Shown: in pieces, positions 51,739 through 61,031 of the stretch | Position numbering within the stretch: position 1 is the first letter of the stretch | How the letters are laid out: each line of letters begins with the position of its first letter | NCBI GenBank assembly: GCA_044358835.1 | Contig: JBIKNF010000002.1 | Span: forward strand, 62,001-126,000 | Source of the DNA: JAJTHC01 sp044358835 | Lineage (GTDB): Bacteria > Cyanobacteriota > Vampirovibrionia > Vampirovibrionales > JAJTHC01 | Direction of reading: 5' to 3' | DNA length: 64,000 nt | Notes under the pieces: generated by a model | Seen by the model: only the letters and a program-made list of their open reading frames with translations | Told to the model about the DNA's origin: nothing | The model's database searches: none | Made by a program: the position numbers and the translations under genes

Positions 51739-53130
51739 ATGCCCCTAGCTACCACAACGGACAAAATTGCTTCAGGTCAATTGACCCTTGAAGACATTGA
51801 TTTGCTAAGCCAACTTGATGAAAGCGAACGTCGTCATGCCTTGGGGGTGGAGTTGAATCGCTATGACTTTAGCCCGCCTGCTACTGAAGTACTGGGTTCG
51901 CCTATTGTCACTAAAACCCCTCGTTCAATCGCTTTACCCATTGCCAAAGGTTTGGTCAAACAAGGTTTGGGTATTACGCCTGACCCTGTGATGCTGACGC
52001 ATATTTTAACGACTCGGTGTAATTACAGTTGTAATTTTTGTTCCTTTGCGGACAGCTTAAACCAAAAAAACGATGAAATGGGCTTGGATGAAATTGAACT
52101 CACCTATAGCAGTATGGGCAGTGCCTTAAATACCATTGTGTATTCAGGGGGTGAAACGACGTTGCATCCCAACATTATTGAAATTATAGAAGCCGCGTAT
52201 CGAATTACTCGGGTGAAATCCGTCTATATTATTTCCAATGCGTGGAAACCTGAACGCTTGCTTGAAATCACGCACACGCTTATGCACCGATGCCCCGAAC
52301 TGCATTTGACGTGGTCGCTCAGTATTGAAGGCTTTAAAGAACATAATAATAGCGTTCGCCATACCAAGGCCCCCCAATGGGATGCATGGCAAAATACGAT
52401 AGACACTTTGTTTGCGTTACAAGAGGCTCGTCGTCGTTATGGATACCATCAGTTAGATGTACAACTTTGCACCGTGTGCAGTCCTGACAATCAAGCCCAA
52501 ATGCCCTTGTGGTACGCCTTTGTTAAAGACGTGTTAAAACCTGACAAGTGGAACTTAAACTTGATGCGTCGCAGTGTTCAAATGAGTGAAAGTGCGTTGC
52601 CTGATTTTATTGAACGGCGAAGCAGTCGACGTTTGCAACCCTTTGAAGAAATGTATATTAACATTACCAGCCAAGTTCTGCAGGATGCCAAAGCGGGGGA
52701 TTTAGGGTTTACCTACCATACCGGCACGCCTTTAGAAGGGGCGATGAAATCGGCGGTGGATTTAATTTCTCAACGTGAAAACCGCAATACCTTATTTGAC
52801 GCGCCCAAGCAATTTAAATGTAAGGCCGGAACAATTGGGGCGTATTTGTCTGCTACAGGTGAAATTGGCGGTTGTGAAGAGTTTGTGCACCATCCCCAAA
52901 ATCCAAAGGGCTATGGCAATGTGCGTGAACATAATTATAACTTTTTAGCGTTGTGGAAGGGCAAGCAAGCCAAGCGTTTTCGTCAGTTGACGGGGTGTTC
53001 AACCGAATGTGTGGGCTGTACGCTAGAAAGTCAACGTAATTACCCCGCTATTTTGTTGAATCCTAAAACATTGTTTCAGGCGTATAAGCTTGGGGTGACG
53101 TTGTTGGAAGCTCAAACCCCTGAAGACTAG
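51739..53130 (+). CDS. Radical SAM/SPASM-type protein
   Basis: A 463-residue radical SAM enzyme. The cluster motif C-x3-C-x2-C is C94, C98, C101 in TTRCNYSCNFCSF. The C-terminal part has further cysteines (CKAGTIGAY, GGCEEF, GCSTECVGC) like the auxiliary-cluster SPASM/twitch domain of peptide-modifying or anaerobic maturase enzymes. The first 70 residues contain a helical region. No peptide-precursor gene is adjacent, so the substrate is unknown. A TATAAT at 51701-51706 lies upstream. The REP-like repeats follow. Confidence 0.85.
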   Translation: MPLATTTDKIASGQLTLEDIDLLSQLDESERRHALGVELNRYDFSPPATEVLGSPIVTKTPRSIALPIAKGLVKQGLGITPDPVMLTHILTTRCNYSCNFCSFADSLNQKNDEMGLDEIELTYSSMGSALNTIVYSGGETTLHPNIIEIIEAAYRITRVKSVYIISNAWKPERLLEITHTLMHRCPELHLTWSLSIEGFKEHNNSVRHTKAPQWDAWQNTIDTLFALQEARRRYGYHQLDVQLCTVCSPDNQAQMPLWYAFVKDVLKPDKWNLNLMRRSVQMSESALPDFIERRSSRRLQPFEEMYINITSQVLQDAKAGDLGFTYHTGTPLEGAMKSAVDLISQRENRNTLFDAPKQFKCKAGTIGAYLSATGEIGGCEEFVHHPQNPKGYGNVREHNYNFLALWKGKQAKRFRQLTGCSTECVGCTLESQRNYPAILLNPKTLFQAYKLGVTLLEAQTPED

Positions 53131-53301
53131 GGGAACGTCTTTTTTGCCTTGTTCCTCCTCCCTTAGGTCGCACGCCTCGCCTATGGCGGGCTACGCTAGG
53201 AGGAGGGACTCACCAGCTCTAACTGAACATCTCTAATCCCTCACCCCAACCCTCTCCCTAAGGGAGAGGGAGTAAAGCCACTATCGTAGAAGCTTCTATA
53301 G
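53131..53301. repeat. REP-like hairpin repeats, second locus
   Basis: Contains the stems CCTCCTCCC... and CCCTCTCCCTAAGGGAGAGGG (about 53250-53270), the same family as 3482-3660, plus an unrelated palindrome-rich stretch with CGCCTATGGCGGGC. It separates the radical SAM gene from the convergent ruvB. Confidence 0.8.
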
Positions 53302-54441
53302 CTAGCCATTTTCTTGAAACCAGCCCAAGTGTTCATAAGCTCTTGGGGTTAATTGCCTTCCTCGAGGCGTTCGTTGAATTAAACCACTTTGCAGTAAAAA
53401 GGGTTCGGTGACATCTTCTAAGGTGCGAACATCTTCACCCATGGTTGAAGCAATCGCTTCTAAACCGACAGGCCCCCCTTGAAAAAAATCTTTCATGGTG
53501 GAAAGCATTAAGCGATCAGACGGCTCTAGCCCGAGATGATCCACTTGGTAGATGCGTAAGGCTTCTTCAACCATGGCTTCATTCACCACAGCGTCAACCC
53601 CTTCACGCTTACATAACACTTCGGCTACATCTCTAACGCGTCGCAGTAAACGATTGGCAATACGCGGTGTGCCGCGACTACGTTTGCCCAGCACCAGGGC
53701 GGAATCGTCATCCACCTGAACGTTTAAAATGTGGGCTGAACGTAAAATAATGGCTTGTAATTCTTCAGCCGTGTAATAGTTTAACCTAAAAATCAACCCA
53801 AATCGATCCCGCAAGGGAGACGACAAAGCACCCGCCTTGGTGGTGGCACCAATCAGGGTAAACTTGGGCAGGGGAACGCGTAAGGTTCTGGCACTGGCTC
53901 CTTTTCCCACGGTACGGTCAATAGAAGCATCTTCCATGGCAGGGTATAAAATTTCTTCAGTCACGCTATTTAGGCGGTGAATTTCGTCAATAAATAAAAT
54001 ATCGCCTTCTTCTAGGTTCATTAACAAGCCCACCACATCGCGAGGGCGTTCTAGGGCGGGGGCGGATGTAAAATGTATGTTTGTTTTCATTTCTTCGGCA
54101 ATGACCATGGCCAAACTGGTTTTACCCAACCCAGGGGGGCCGTAAAACAAGGCGTGATCCAACGGTTCATTTCGCGTCATGCTCGCTTCAAGAGAAATAG
54201 CCAAATGGGTTTTAAGGTCCCCTTGGCCAATGTAGTCCGCTAAGGATTGAGGGCGTAAGGAGTTTTCTTGATCGGCTTCTGCGGGGGTGCTATTTTGGTT
54301 CATCATGGAACGATTTCGACGTTCGGTGGGTTTGGCCTTGAGCTGGGCGATTAAATCAGTGGCCACTAGTTCAACAGAGGTGGAACCGTCTTGAAAGCTA
54401 CTGCGTTTGGGGTTGTCTGGTGAAGAAAAGTGAAGAACCAC
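53302..54441 (-). CDS. ruvB: Holliday junction branch-migration ATPase RuvB
   Basis: Hexameric motor that drives branch migration with RuvA at Holliday junctions. The 379 residues include about 50 extra at the N-terminus. Walker A is FYGPPGLGKTSLAM, Walker B ILFIDEIHRLN, followed by GATTKAGALSSPLRDRFG and the winged helix ending in PRGRQLT. It starts with GTG 54441, with GAGG upstream; ATG 54306 (MMNQNS) is a possible alternative giving the usual length. ruvA and ruvC are not here. Confidence 0.95.
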   Translation of the reverse strand: MVLHFSSPDNPKRSSFQDGSTSVELVATDLIAQLKAKPTERRNRSMMNQNSTPAEADQENSLRPQSLADYIGQGDLKTHLAISLEASMTRNEPLDHALFYGPPGLGKTSLAMVIAEEMKTNIHFTSAPALERPRDVVGLLMNLEEGDILFIDEIHRLNSVTEEILYPAMEDASIDRTVGKGASARTLRVPLPKFTLIGATTKAGALSSPLRDRFGLIFRLNYYTAEELQAIILRSAHILNVQVDDDSALVLGKRSRGTPRIANRLLRRVRDVAEVLCKREGVDAVVNEAMVEEALRIYQVDHLGLEPSDRLMLSTMKDFFQGGPVGLEAIASTMGEDVRTLEDVTEPFLLQSGLIQRTPRGRQLTPRAYEHLGWFQENG

Positions 54442-54579
54442 TCAGAAGCGACCTCGTTTCAATAGGGGGAATTGCTTTTAGTATACCCTAAAAATCCCAA
54501 AACATCCTTCGGATGAACGCATCAAAAGGATGTTTGTTTTGTCTTGGTTGCGTGAAATTGCGCTTTTCAATTCTGATGT

Positions 54580-55944
54580 TTAGAGCAATGGAAGTTCGTT
54601 ATCGGTTCCGATACCTACAGCGTTAATGCCTTGAGCAAGTGGTACGGTATTGGCAATGTTGACGGAAAGCCCACTCAAGTAGGGGCAAACCCCAGCACTC
54701 GCGGCAATGGTGGCGGCGTTAGCTCCTGCAAGAATAGGGTGATTTTTCACCATACCCATGGCGGAACGTAAGCCTGCGCCAAAGCCGTCTTTGGTTCCAC
54801 TAATGAAGTTGCGGACAGTGGCTGCGGTGAATTGTTTGACGCGATCCAAGCTTACGCCTTGGCGTTGGGCTTGAAGGGCGGTGTCGTTTTTAATCATGTT
54901 TAAATCAACGGGGGCAGCCCCTGTGCCGTAAGCGTTGGCAAAGGCTTGGCCAAAAAACTTCGCGGTGCTGTTGTTGAACGAACGATCGGCAAGTTCATTT
55001 TCAGCCAAAGCTTCAATGTATTTGTTACCATCGGGGGTATTGACCAAGGCTGTGCCTCTTTGTTGGGACGCCAATTCATGAACCCCCACGGAACCGTCGA
55101 TTTTGCCGTTGTCTAGCATATCGTGGTTCCACTGGGTCAAGACCATCAAAGAACCTAGGTTCGCGTTGGTGTTGCCTTGACTTCTTTGGAAGTCGACAAA
55201 TTCTTGAGACGCGGGGTTGATACCTTCTGGCACTTGTAAGCGCTTGCCTGTGTCACGAATAACAGGGGCATTACGCATCATGTTAATGAAGTTTTGTGAA
55301 CCGGTGATGTTGGTTAGGGTTTGCAAGTACGCCCGTTCAAAGGACATGCCTGAAGGGAGTCTATTGGCCATATCGGATTGTTCAGCAGCCAAAACGGCGG
55401 CTTTGTCACGTTCAGAAACGGCTTCACCTTTTTTAACTTTTTCAAGGACCGTCCAGTAACTTTGGTAAATCCCTTCACGACTGCCTGTAAAGGCAAGTCC
55501 ACGTCCGCCTACATGTAAGAAGCCGAGTTCTTCGGCACTCAGGCCGCTGACGTCCGTGCGTTGGTCGGTGGTTAAACCACGCCAGTCTTGATCAACGGGG
55601 CGAGTCCCATCAGGGATGCCTAAACCATCTACAGGTTGAGGGCTTGGAGGGACAGGTCTTGGTGCTGGCCCTGGTTTAGGGTATGCGCCTGCGCCCCAAG
55701 GAAACGGAGGAAATTTCAATTGTGGAAAGGCAGGAAATTGTGGAAATTGGAAAAATCCAGGAAGTTTAAAATAGCCATTTCGTGGTGCTTGCACAGGTGG
55801 ATATTTACTGTAAGACGTTTGGTATCCGCCGACGATATAGCCAGACGCTTGAGCTTGAGACGCATAGGTCTGTGGGTTGCCTTGAAGAACCGTTCGAGAA
55901 TTATTGTATTGAGGCTGAATAGACGTGTTGTTGATAGATTGCAT
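54580..55944 (-). CDS. Hypothetical protein with Pro/Phe-rich N-terminus and EF-hand-like loop
   Basis: A 454-residue protein. The first 110 residues are Pro/Phe/Tyr/Gln-rich (FFQFPQFPAFPQLKFPPFP). A helical domain of about 250 residues follows, with an EF-hand-like loop NGKIDGSVGVHE (Asp/Gly and Glu at expected positions, but Lys at position 3). Near the end is a hydrophobic AGANAATIAASAGVCPYLSGL. No family recognised. Start ATG 55944 has GGAG eight bases upstream; the frame extends to TTG 55959. It precedes the Pro/Tyr-rich gene on the same strand. Confidence 0.7.
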   Translation of the reverse strand: MQSINNTSIQPQYNNSRTVLQGNPQTYASQAQASGYIVGGYQTSYSKYPPVQAPRNGYFKLPGFFQFPQFPAFPQLKFPPFPWGAGAYPKPGPAPRPVPPSPQPVDGLGIPDGTRPVDQDWRGLTTDQRTDVSGLSAEELGFLHVGGRGLAFTGSREGIYQSYWTVLEKVKKGEAVSERDKAAVLAAEQSDMANRLPSGMSFERAYLQTLTNITGSQNFINMMRNAPVIRDTGKRLQVPEGINPASQEFVDFQRSQGNTNANLGSLMVLTQWNHDMLDNGKIDGSVGVHELASQQRGTALVNTPDGNKYIEALAENELADRSFNNSTAKFFGQAFANAYGTGAAPVDLNMIKNDTALQAQRQGVSLDRVKQFTAATVRNFISGTKDGFGAGLRSAMGMVKNHPILAGANAATIAASAGVCPYLSGLSVNIANTVPLAQGINAVGIGTDNELPLL

Positions 55945-56035
55945 AACGGTTGTCTCCAAAAGGACTATTGTTTGTCGTGCTGTAAATGGGAGATCAGGAA
56001 GGAAGGGCTTCCTTCCTGATCAGTTGTGGTGGTGT

Positions 56036-56803
56036 TTAGTAGGACGTAATTCCAGATCGGTAGGAATTATTCGAAGGTTGTTGGTATCCAACGTACTGTT
56101 TTGGTTGAGCGTAACCCTGTTGGGCAAAATTGTAAGGCATGCCGTAGTTAGGAATCTGCGGTTGGTAAGGTGCTTGGTAATTCGTTTGTGGGTAAGCACC
56201 TGGGTAGTGAGGACTTTGTTGTAAAGGGTAGTAGTTTGGGGTTCCTTGATTTTGGTAGTAAACCGGTGGTTGTTGAGGGTACACAGGAGTTCCGGGGCGT
56301 GTGGGGCCGTAAGGAGCCTGAGGCGTGTTCACATAAGGGGCTTGTTGTGTAGGAGGCGGGTAGCCAAAATCCAAGGGCTTCGCAATTGTAGGTGCATACG
56401 CCAACGGTGTGGCTACAGGTGGGGCTTCAATTTGTGGAGGTGGTGGAATTTGGTAAGGAAGTGGAGCGGGTGGATTGGCCGGCATATAAAGCGGTGGAGC
56501 CGTAGGAATAGAAATATAAGGGGCTTGGTAGCCGGGGTGATTGTAAACGGGTGGATAAGTCAGTTGAACATCATAATTCGGTGTGTATGAAGTAGGTGCA
56601 TAGGTGGGTGCATAATTGCTAGGGTACGGAGTGATATTAGCTTCATAATACGGATTAGGCATCGGTAAGTCATAGCTAGGCGCGTAGCCACCATAGTTGT
56701 TTTGGACCATCCCATAAGGGTTGTCTCCAGGTTTAGTTTGCGTAAGATAGTTGCTTTGCGGGGTACCCATTTGGTACATCCCCATATACATTAAAGATCC
56801 CAT
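56036..56803 (-). CDS. Proline/tyrosine/glutamine-rich low-complexity protein
   Basis: A 255-residue protein made almost entirely of Pro, Tyr, Gln, Asn, Ala and Thr, with irregular repeats of the type YPPVYNHPGYQAPYI and QQPPVYYQNQGTPNYY. It has no signal peptide that I can see and no recognised domain. The composition resembles adhesive or phase-separating proteins. The AGGAC ribosome-binding site lies ten bases before ATG 56803. It lies 92 bases from the previous gene, possibly in one operon, and shares its style with 38032-39084. Confidence 0.7.
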   Translation of the reverse strand: MGSLMYMGMYQMGTPQSNYLTQTKPGDNPYGMVQNNYGGYAPSYDLPMPNPYYEANITPYPSNYAPTYAPTSYTPNYDVQLTYPPVYNHPGYQAPYISIPTAPPLYMPANPPAPLPYQIPPPPQIEAPPVATPLAYAPTIAKPLDFGYPPPTQQAPYVNTPQAPYGPTRPGTPVYPQQPPVYYQNQGTPNYYPLQQSPHYPGAYPQTNYQAPYQPQIPNYGMPYNFAQQGYAQPKQYVGYQQPSNNSYRSGITSY

Positions 56804-56923
56804 TTTTGTTATGTCCTCTATTTTTTCTTTGCTGTGAATGCTGTTGTCTCATAAAAATTGTGTTTCAGTCAGGTGTGTTTGGAAGGGCGTCCTTTCATTA
56901 ATCGGTTACTTTTTTCAAAGTCT

Positions 56924-57241
56924 TTAAAAATTGTTACGTTTCCAGCGTTTCGCCACATCAATAAAAATGGGCAACCAGTACATGACGGTTAAAATCGTCA
57001 TGGCCTTGGGTAACGACGTATGGCTAATCGGTAAGAAGGTACTAAATAACGGGGCAATAAACTCTTGCGAAAGCGGAAACGTCACCATTAAAATCGCTAA
57101 ACTAATGAAGTAATTCACGCTAAAAAAAGCAATGCGGTGGCTGGCTTTTCGTAGTTTTAGTTCCCATTCGGGCGTTTTTACAATGTAATCAAAGTAAGCA
57201 TCTGGCTGAAGGGTGGCGTTGGTTTCTGTTGTAGACGTCAT
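56924..57241 (-). CDS. Small membrane protein, two helices
   Basis: A 105-residue protein with two hydrophobic segments (FFSVNYFISLAILMVTFPL and AMTILTVMYWLPIFIDV) and a short charged C-terminus. The N-terminal 30 residues are polar (Thr/Asn-rich). No family recognised. ATG 57241 has GGATC nine bases upstream. It diverges from sppA and lies behind the Pro/Tyr-rich gene. Confidence 0.65.
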   Translation of the reverse strand: MTSTTETNATLQPDAYFDYIVKTPEWELKLRKASHRIAFFSVNYFISLAILMVTFPLSQEFIAPLFSTFLPISHTSLPKAMTILTVMYWLPIFIDVAKRWKRNNF

Positions 57242-57483
57242 CGTTAGATCCTTTCAGCGAAATGTGTAGTTCTTTAATTTTGAGCTATGCAAAGCTTGTT
57301 CAATTAAAAGAAATGATTCATTGTTGATTTAATAAAGGAAACATTAAGATCAAAAGTGTGATTTCGAAACATTTTGTTACAAGCGTTTAAATCAAATACG
57401 GGACGCCGTTCTTTTCAAAATTATGTTATGCTAGAACATAGAATACGTTTGTTGTGATCCCCCTTAAAAGAGAGAACCCCCTT

Positions 57484-58587
57484 ATGCCGTTAGATGTCAC
57501 CTCTTCCAAAACCTTTTCATTGGTCCTTATTGGGCTTGTTGCATTAAGTTTACTGGTGGGGAGCCTTGCCTTATTGCTGAAAAATAACGCTGCCCCCCCT
57601 TCTCCAGAAGCGTCCCATATTGAAAAAGAAGCCCGTCTTAAAAAAGGCATTAGTGCATTAAAGTCCTTGAAAGGCGATACCCTTGCGTTGATTAAACTAG
57701 AAGGGGAAATCAATAGCGATTCAAGCGGTGGAAACTTCATGGAATCAGGCAGTGGAGCCCCCGCCGTGAGAGATGCCCTAGACGCCGCTGCTAAAGACGA
57801 CAAAGTCAAAGGTGTTTTACTGTTGATTAACAGCCCTGGGGGTACGGTTGGCATGAGCCAAGAACTCAATGCCGCCGTTAAACGCGTTCGTGCCAACAAG
57901 CCTATTGTCGCCACGTTGTTGGATGTCGCCGCCAGTGGGGGGTATTACACGGCTTGTGCCACAGACAAAATCGTCACCAACGAAGGAACGCTAACCGCTT
58001 CCATTGGCGTGATTATGCAAGCCATGAATCTGCAAAAGCTCATGGAAGAAAAATTGGGTGTAAAATCAATTACCATTAAAAGTGGCAAGTTTAAGGATTT
58101 ATTGAACCCGTATCGTAAAACTAATCCAGCCGAAGTGGCCTTATTGCAAACCATTATTAACGACAGTTACAACGATTTTTTCCATACGGTGTTAGAAGGA
58201 CGCTTAAGAAACCTTAAAACCGAAGCCGAGAAAGAACGTCGACGTCAGTTAATTACCCGAATTGCAGACGGTCGCGTCGTCACGGGGAATCAAGCCGTTG
58301 CCGCAGGCCTTGCCGATGAAATCGGGGATGCTTACCATGCCAAAGATGTATTGCAACAGTTGGTGAATGAACGCTTTAAGTACGACGCTTCAACCGAACT
58401 AGAACTGGTTCCCTATGAATCAGACGAAGACTTCTTACAAAGCTTCTTTCACCTGCCTTTTGGGGAAGCGAGCCAGCACCTCGACTTAGCCAGCATGCTT
58501 CAAGGACTTGGGCAAAGTAGCCCTCCTGAAAGTGCCTTGCCGTTGACGATGCGTTATGCCAATCAGCCCCTGTGGTTGTATCAGTAA
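57484..58587 (+). CDS. sppA: Signal peptide peptidase SppA
   Basis: Membrane-bound Ser/Lys protease that degrades signal peptides, here of 367 residues, the short (single-domain, SppA 36K-like) form. A membrane anchor covers about residues 10-32. The nucleophile Ser lies in DVAASGGYYTACATDKIV, after LLINSPGGTVG, and the general-base Lys in KSGKFKD. ATG 57484 is preferred; GTG 57454 would add 10 residues. It is followed by the Yip1-like gene 21 bases later on the same strand. Confidence 0.93.
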   Translation: MPLDVTSSKTFSLVLIGLVALSLLVGSLALLLKNNAAPPSPEASHIEKEARLKKGISALKSLKGDTLALIKLEGEINSDSSGGNFMESGSGAPAVRDALDAAAKDDKVKGVLLLINSPGGTVGMSQELNAAVKRVRANKPIVATLLDVAASGGYYTACATDKIVTNEGTLTASIGVIMQAMNLQKLMEEKLGVKSITIKSGKFKDLLNPYRKTNPAEVALLQTIINDSYNDFFHTVLEGRLRNLKTEAEKERRRQLITRIADGRVVTGNQAVAAGLADEIGDAYHAKDVLQQLVNERFKYDASTELELVPYESDEDFLQSFFHLPFGEASQHLDLASMLQGLGQSSPPESALPLTMRYANQPLWLYQ

Positions 58588-58608
58588 GAAAGACGAGGGA
58601 TTTTTTCA

Positions 58609-59268
58609 ATGAATGCTACAGTAAGCCCTGAATTTACTTCTGAATCGTCTAATTCCCCTAAACCGCCGCGAGATGTCCAGCTCCAGTTGCAGGAGTCTCC
58701 CGCGTTTGCGTGGCATGAAATTGTGCAAGGGATTTTGCTCAATAGCGCACAGACGTTTACGGCACTTAAAAACGCCTATGGCAATCCGGCTGAAGTAGAT
58801 CACCCTCTCTTGCGTCAGCAAGTACTGATGACCCTCGCCATTATTGCGGTACAAGTGCTATGTGGCATTTTGTTTAAAGGCAAGGCGGATCTAAGCCCGC
58901 TTCTTTTAGCCGTTCAAGCGTTTAGTCATTTATTTTTGTGGGCGGCGTTGGCCGGGGGCATCGCGTATGCGCATCATATTTTCACCCATGAAAGTCGATT
59001 TGGTTTGTTGTTGACCCTAACAGGGGCCAGCACCCTTCCGTGGCTTTTGTTGCCAGTGGTTAGTGTGCTCAAAGCATCCGTGCCGATGGTGGGGGCGTTT
59101 GCGTATGCGCTGCTTTGGCTGTGGACGTCTTACCTATTTGTTAAATCAGTGGCGGTTGTTTTTGATTGGTCGAATGAGCATGTGTTGCTCGCGTTAAGCC
59201 TGCCTGTTTTAGGGGGATTGTGGACGTATCTCATGTATTTCACCGTGATTTTTTCACTGTTTCACTAA
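58609..59268 (+). CDS. Yip1-like multi-pass membrane protein
   Basis: A 219-residue protein with five hydrophobic segments after a polar N-terminus of 30 residues. The order (LMTLAIIAVQVLCGILF, LAVQAFSHLFLWAALAGGIAYA, LLLTLTGASTLPWLLLPVV, VGAFAYALLWLWTSYLFV and LLALSLPVLGGLWTYLMYF) and the start SAQTFTALKNAYGNP match Yip1/DUF1282-type proteins. The function of bacterial members is not known. It follows sppA closely and is likely cotranscribed with it and the next gene. Confidence 0.75.
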   Translation: MNATVSPEFTSESSNSPKPPRDVQLQLQESPAFAWHEIVQGILLNSAQTFTALKNAYGNPAEVDHPLLRQQVLMTLAIIAVQVLCGILFKGKADLSPLLLAVQAFSHLFLWAALAGGIAYAHHIFTHESRFGLLLTLTGASTLPWLLLPVVSVLKASVPMVGAFAYALLWLWTSYLFVKSVAVVFDWSNEHVLLALSLPVLGGLWTYLMYFTVIFSLFH

Positions 59269-59326
59269 GCCTTCCCTAAAAAGGTGTTTTCTTCGGATTG
59301 ATGCCCTTGGTAAAGGAGTTGACCAC

Positions 59327-60079
59327 ATGTTAAGCGTGCTTCCACCACTGGGTTATTTTTTCATCATTATTCAACGCCAAAGAGGGATCTTCCTCATGGT
59401 GTGGACGCTTGGCGTGTTGCTGGGTGTGCTTTCCCACGCCTGCGCCGTTGAAGTCCCTGCTTACGATCCCGATCGTTGGGGAGATGAGCCTGCCAATGGT
59501 TACACCATTACGCCAAATCTTGAAAAAACCGCCCCGCAAGAAACCGATCCCTATTTTGGACCCCCAGGGCATCAAAAAAACCGACCCGCCCCCCTTCAAC
59601 CTGTTGAAAACAGCTTAAAAGGCAAGCTCTTTGGCAAACGGCAAGACCCCCCACCCAAGGTACCAGAATCCTTCATCATCAATGTGGGCCCGCGGGACTA
59701 TCCCGCGTCTAAGGAACCCTTGCTCCGCCTAGATGTCGCCCTGGTTACTGATGCTGGGGCCACCCTCTACCCAGGGTTGTATTTGGTGCATACCCATGGC
59801 TTACAAGTCGCGCAAGACGGTTCCATTCAAAGTGCCCCCACGCATATGAGCCTAAGCTACAAAGGAACCCTTTGCTTGACGCTTCCGCTGCAAGCCGTGC
59901 CTAATACCCGAAAGTCCCCGATTGTACAACTGCCTTCTGTGTCTGATGCTCAAGCCCCACAAGCCTTACAAGCCCCGTTCCGTCGTGCTTGGATTTTAGA
60001 CGAAACCCCCGACACTGTGCGTTTGATGTACCAAGTGGGTGATTTGATTTTTTCAACGCCGGCTATTTCTAAGCAGTAA
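59327..60079 (+). CDS. Hypothetical exported protein
   Basis: A 250-residue protein. The N-terminus contains a hydrophobic stretch (MVWTLGVLLGVLSHACA) followed by Cys-Ala, possibly a signal or lipoprotein-like region, then Pro/Asp-rich sequence. The remainder is beta-rich (LRLDVALVTDAGATLYPGLY, then TLCLTLPLQAV). No family recognised. AAAGGAG lies ten bases before ATG 59327. It follows the Yip1-like gene by 58 bases on the same strand, so it may share the sppA transcript. Confidence 0.65.
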   Translation: MLSVLPPLGYFFIIIQRQRGIFLMVWTLGVLLGVLSHACAVEVPAYDPDRWGDEPANGYTITPNLEKTAPQETDPYFGPPGHQKNRPAPLQPVENSLKGKLFGKRQDPPPKVPESFIINVGPRDYPASKEPLLRLDVALVTDAGATLYPGLYLVHTHGLQVAQDGSIQSAPTHMSLSYKGTLCLTLPLQAVPNTRKSPIVQLPSVSDAQAPQALQAPFRRAWILDETPDTVRLMYQVGDLIFSTPAISKQ

Positions 60080-60247
60080 GCGTCTACTTTTCTTTCCTTG
60101 AAGGGAGGACGAGAAGGTAGGCATTCAAAGGGAGTATCGATAAATCTCCCTATTTATACATTAGGTATTCTGATGACTGGCATAATGGCATTGTGGGAAA
60201 TCAAAAGGCTCTAACGAATGAATTTGATCAAATAGATACAGAAAAAT
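60080..60247. other. Intergenic, nothing recognised
   Basis: AT-rich sequence between convergent genes. No hairpin with U-run and no small gene found. Confidence 0.5.
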
Positions 60248-60847
60248 TTACGTTTGGGGTAAGTTAAGAAAGTCATGGTATTCATATACTAAGCCATTAA
60301 CCTCTTGATGAAGCTTGCGCCAACCAGTACACAACGCACTGTAATATATTCGATTTTTCTTTTTCTTAGTGGTTAGCATTTCTTCATAAGATTGACGTAA
60401 TCGTTCTTTTCCTGCCTTTGGTTTCAAACCGAAACAATTGAAAAGTCTTGTTAGAGATTTGCAAATTTTTGAATGTTCTTTAAGATTAACACGTTGGTCA
60501 TTTTCAAGCATTAAAACTATGAAATGTATTAAGGATTTTAGTTGATTGAGTTGCTTTATTAACAGTTCTACCTCAGCGTCCTTGAGAGTTTTATTTTGCT
60601 TATAGACGAGAAGTCTTAATTGATTGAAATTTCTGTATGTTAAGGTCTTAAGTTCTGTGTAAAAAGAGTAATCAAAGCCTTGGCGTTGTTTGGTATTTAT
60701 TGTGGCGATAGCATTTATACTTTTGTTATTGGGGGGGTAAATGAGGCGTGGGTGTTTGGGGTAAACGATTGCGTGTAGGTTGAAGACGGCCTGAGACGCA
60801 TGGGGTTGTCCTTTGCGTGTTGAGAGTGGGAAGCTAGAGAAAAGCAC
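60248..60847 (-). CDS. Hypothetical helical protein, AT-rich
   Basis: A frame of 199 residues. The second half is helical and Lys/Leu-rich (KDAEVELLIKQLNQLKSL, LTTKKKKNRIYYSALC), resembling four-helix-bundle proteins such as the 23S rRNA-intron-encoded S23 family, but I cannot confirm a family. The start is GTG 60847 without a ribosome-binding site; the real start may be later. Base use is much more AT-rich than its neighbours, suggesting horizontal origin. Confidence 0.5.
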   Translation of the reverse strand: MLFSSFPLSTRKGQPHASQAVFNLHAIVYPKHPRLIYPPNNKSINAIATINTKQRQGFDYSFYTELKTLTYRNFNQLRLLVYKQNKTLKDAEVELLIKQLNQLKSLIHFIVLMLENDQRVNLKEHSKICKSLTRLFNCFGLKPKAGKERLRQSYEEMLTTKKKKNRIYYSALCTGWRKLHQEVNGLVYEYHDFLNLPQT

Positions 60848-61031
60848 TTAAGCTTTTGAATGAATAGTAACGTAAAGAAACAACCCTGTCAACCGTTAAA
60901 CACCTCCTGCTTCCCAACTCCCTCCCCCCAGTCCTTTGTATGAAATTGACTAGTACCCATCAGGCAATCCCTTGTTATTTTAATTTTAAAGTACTATCAT
61001 GAAGAAGTACTAAGAAAAAGAAAGGCACCCG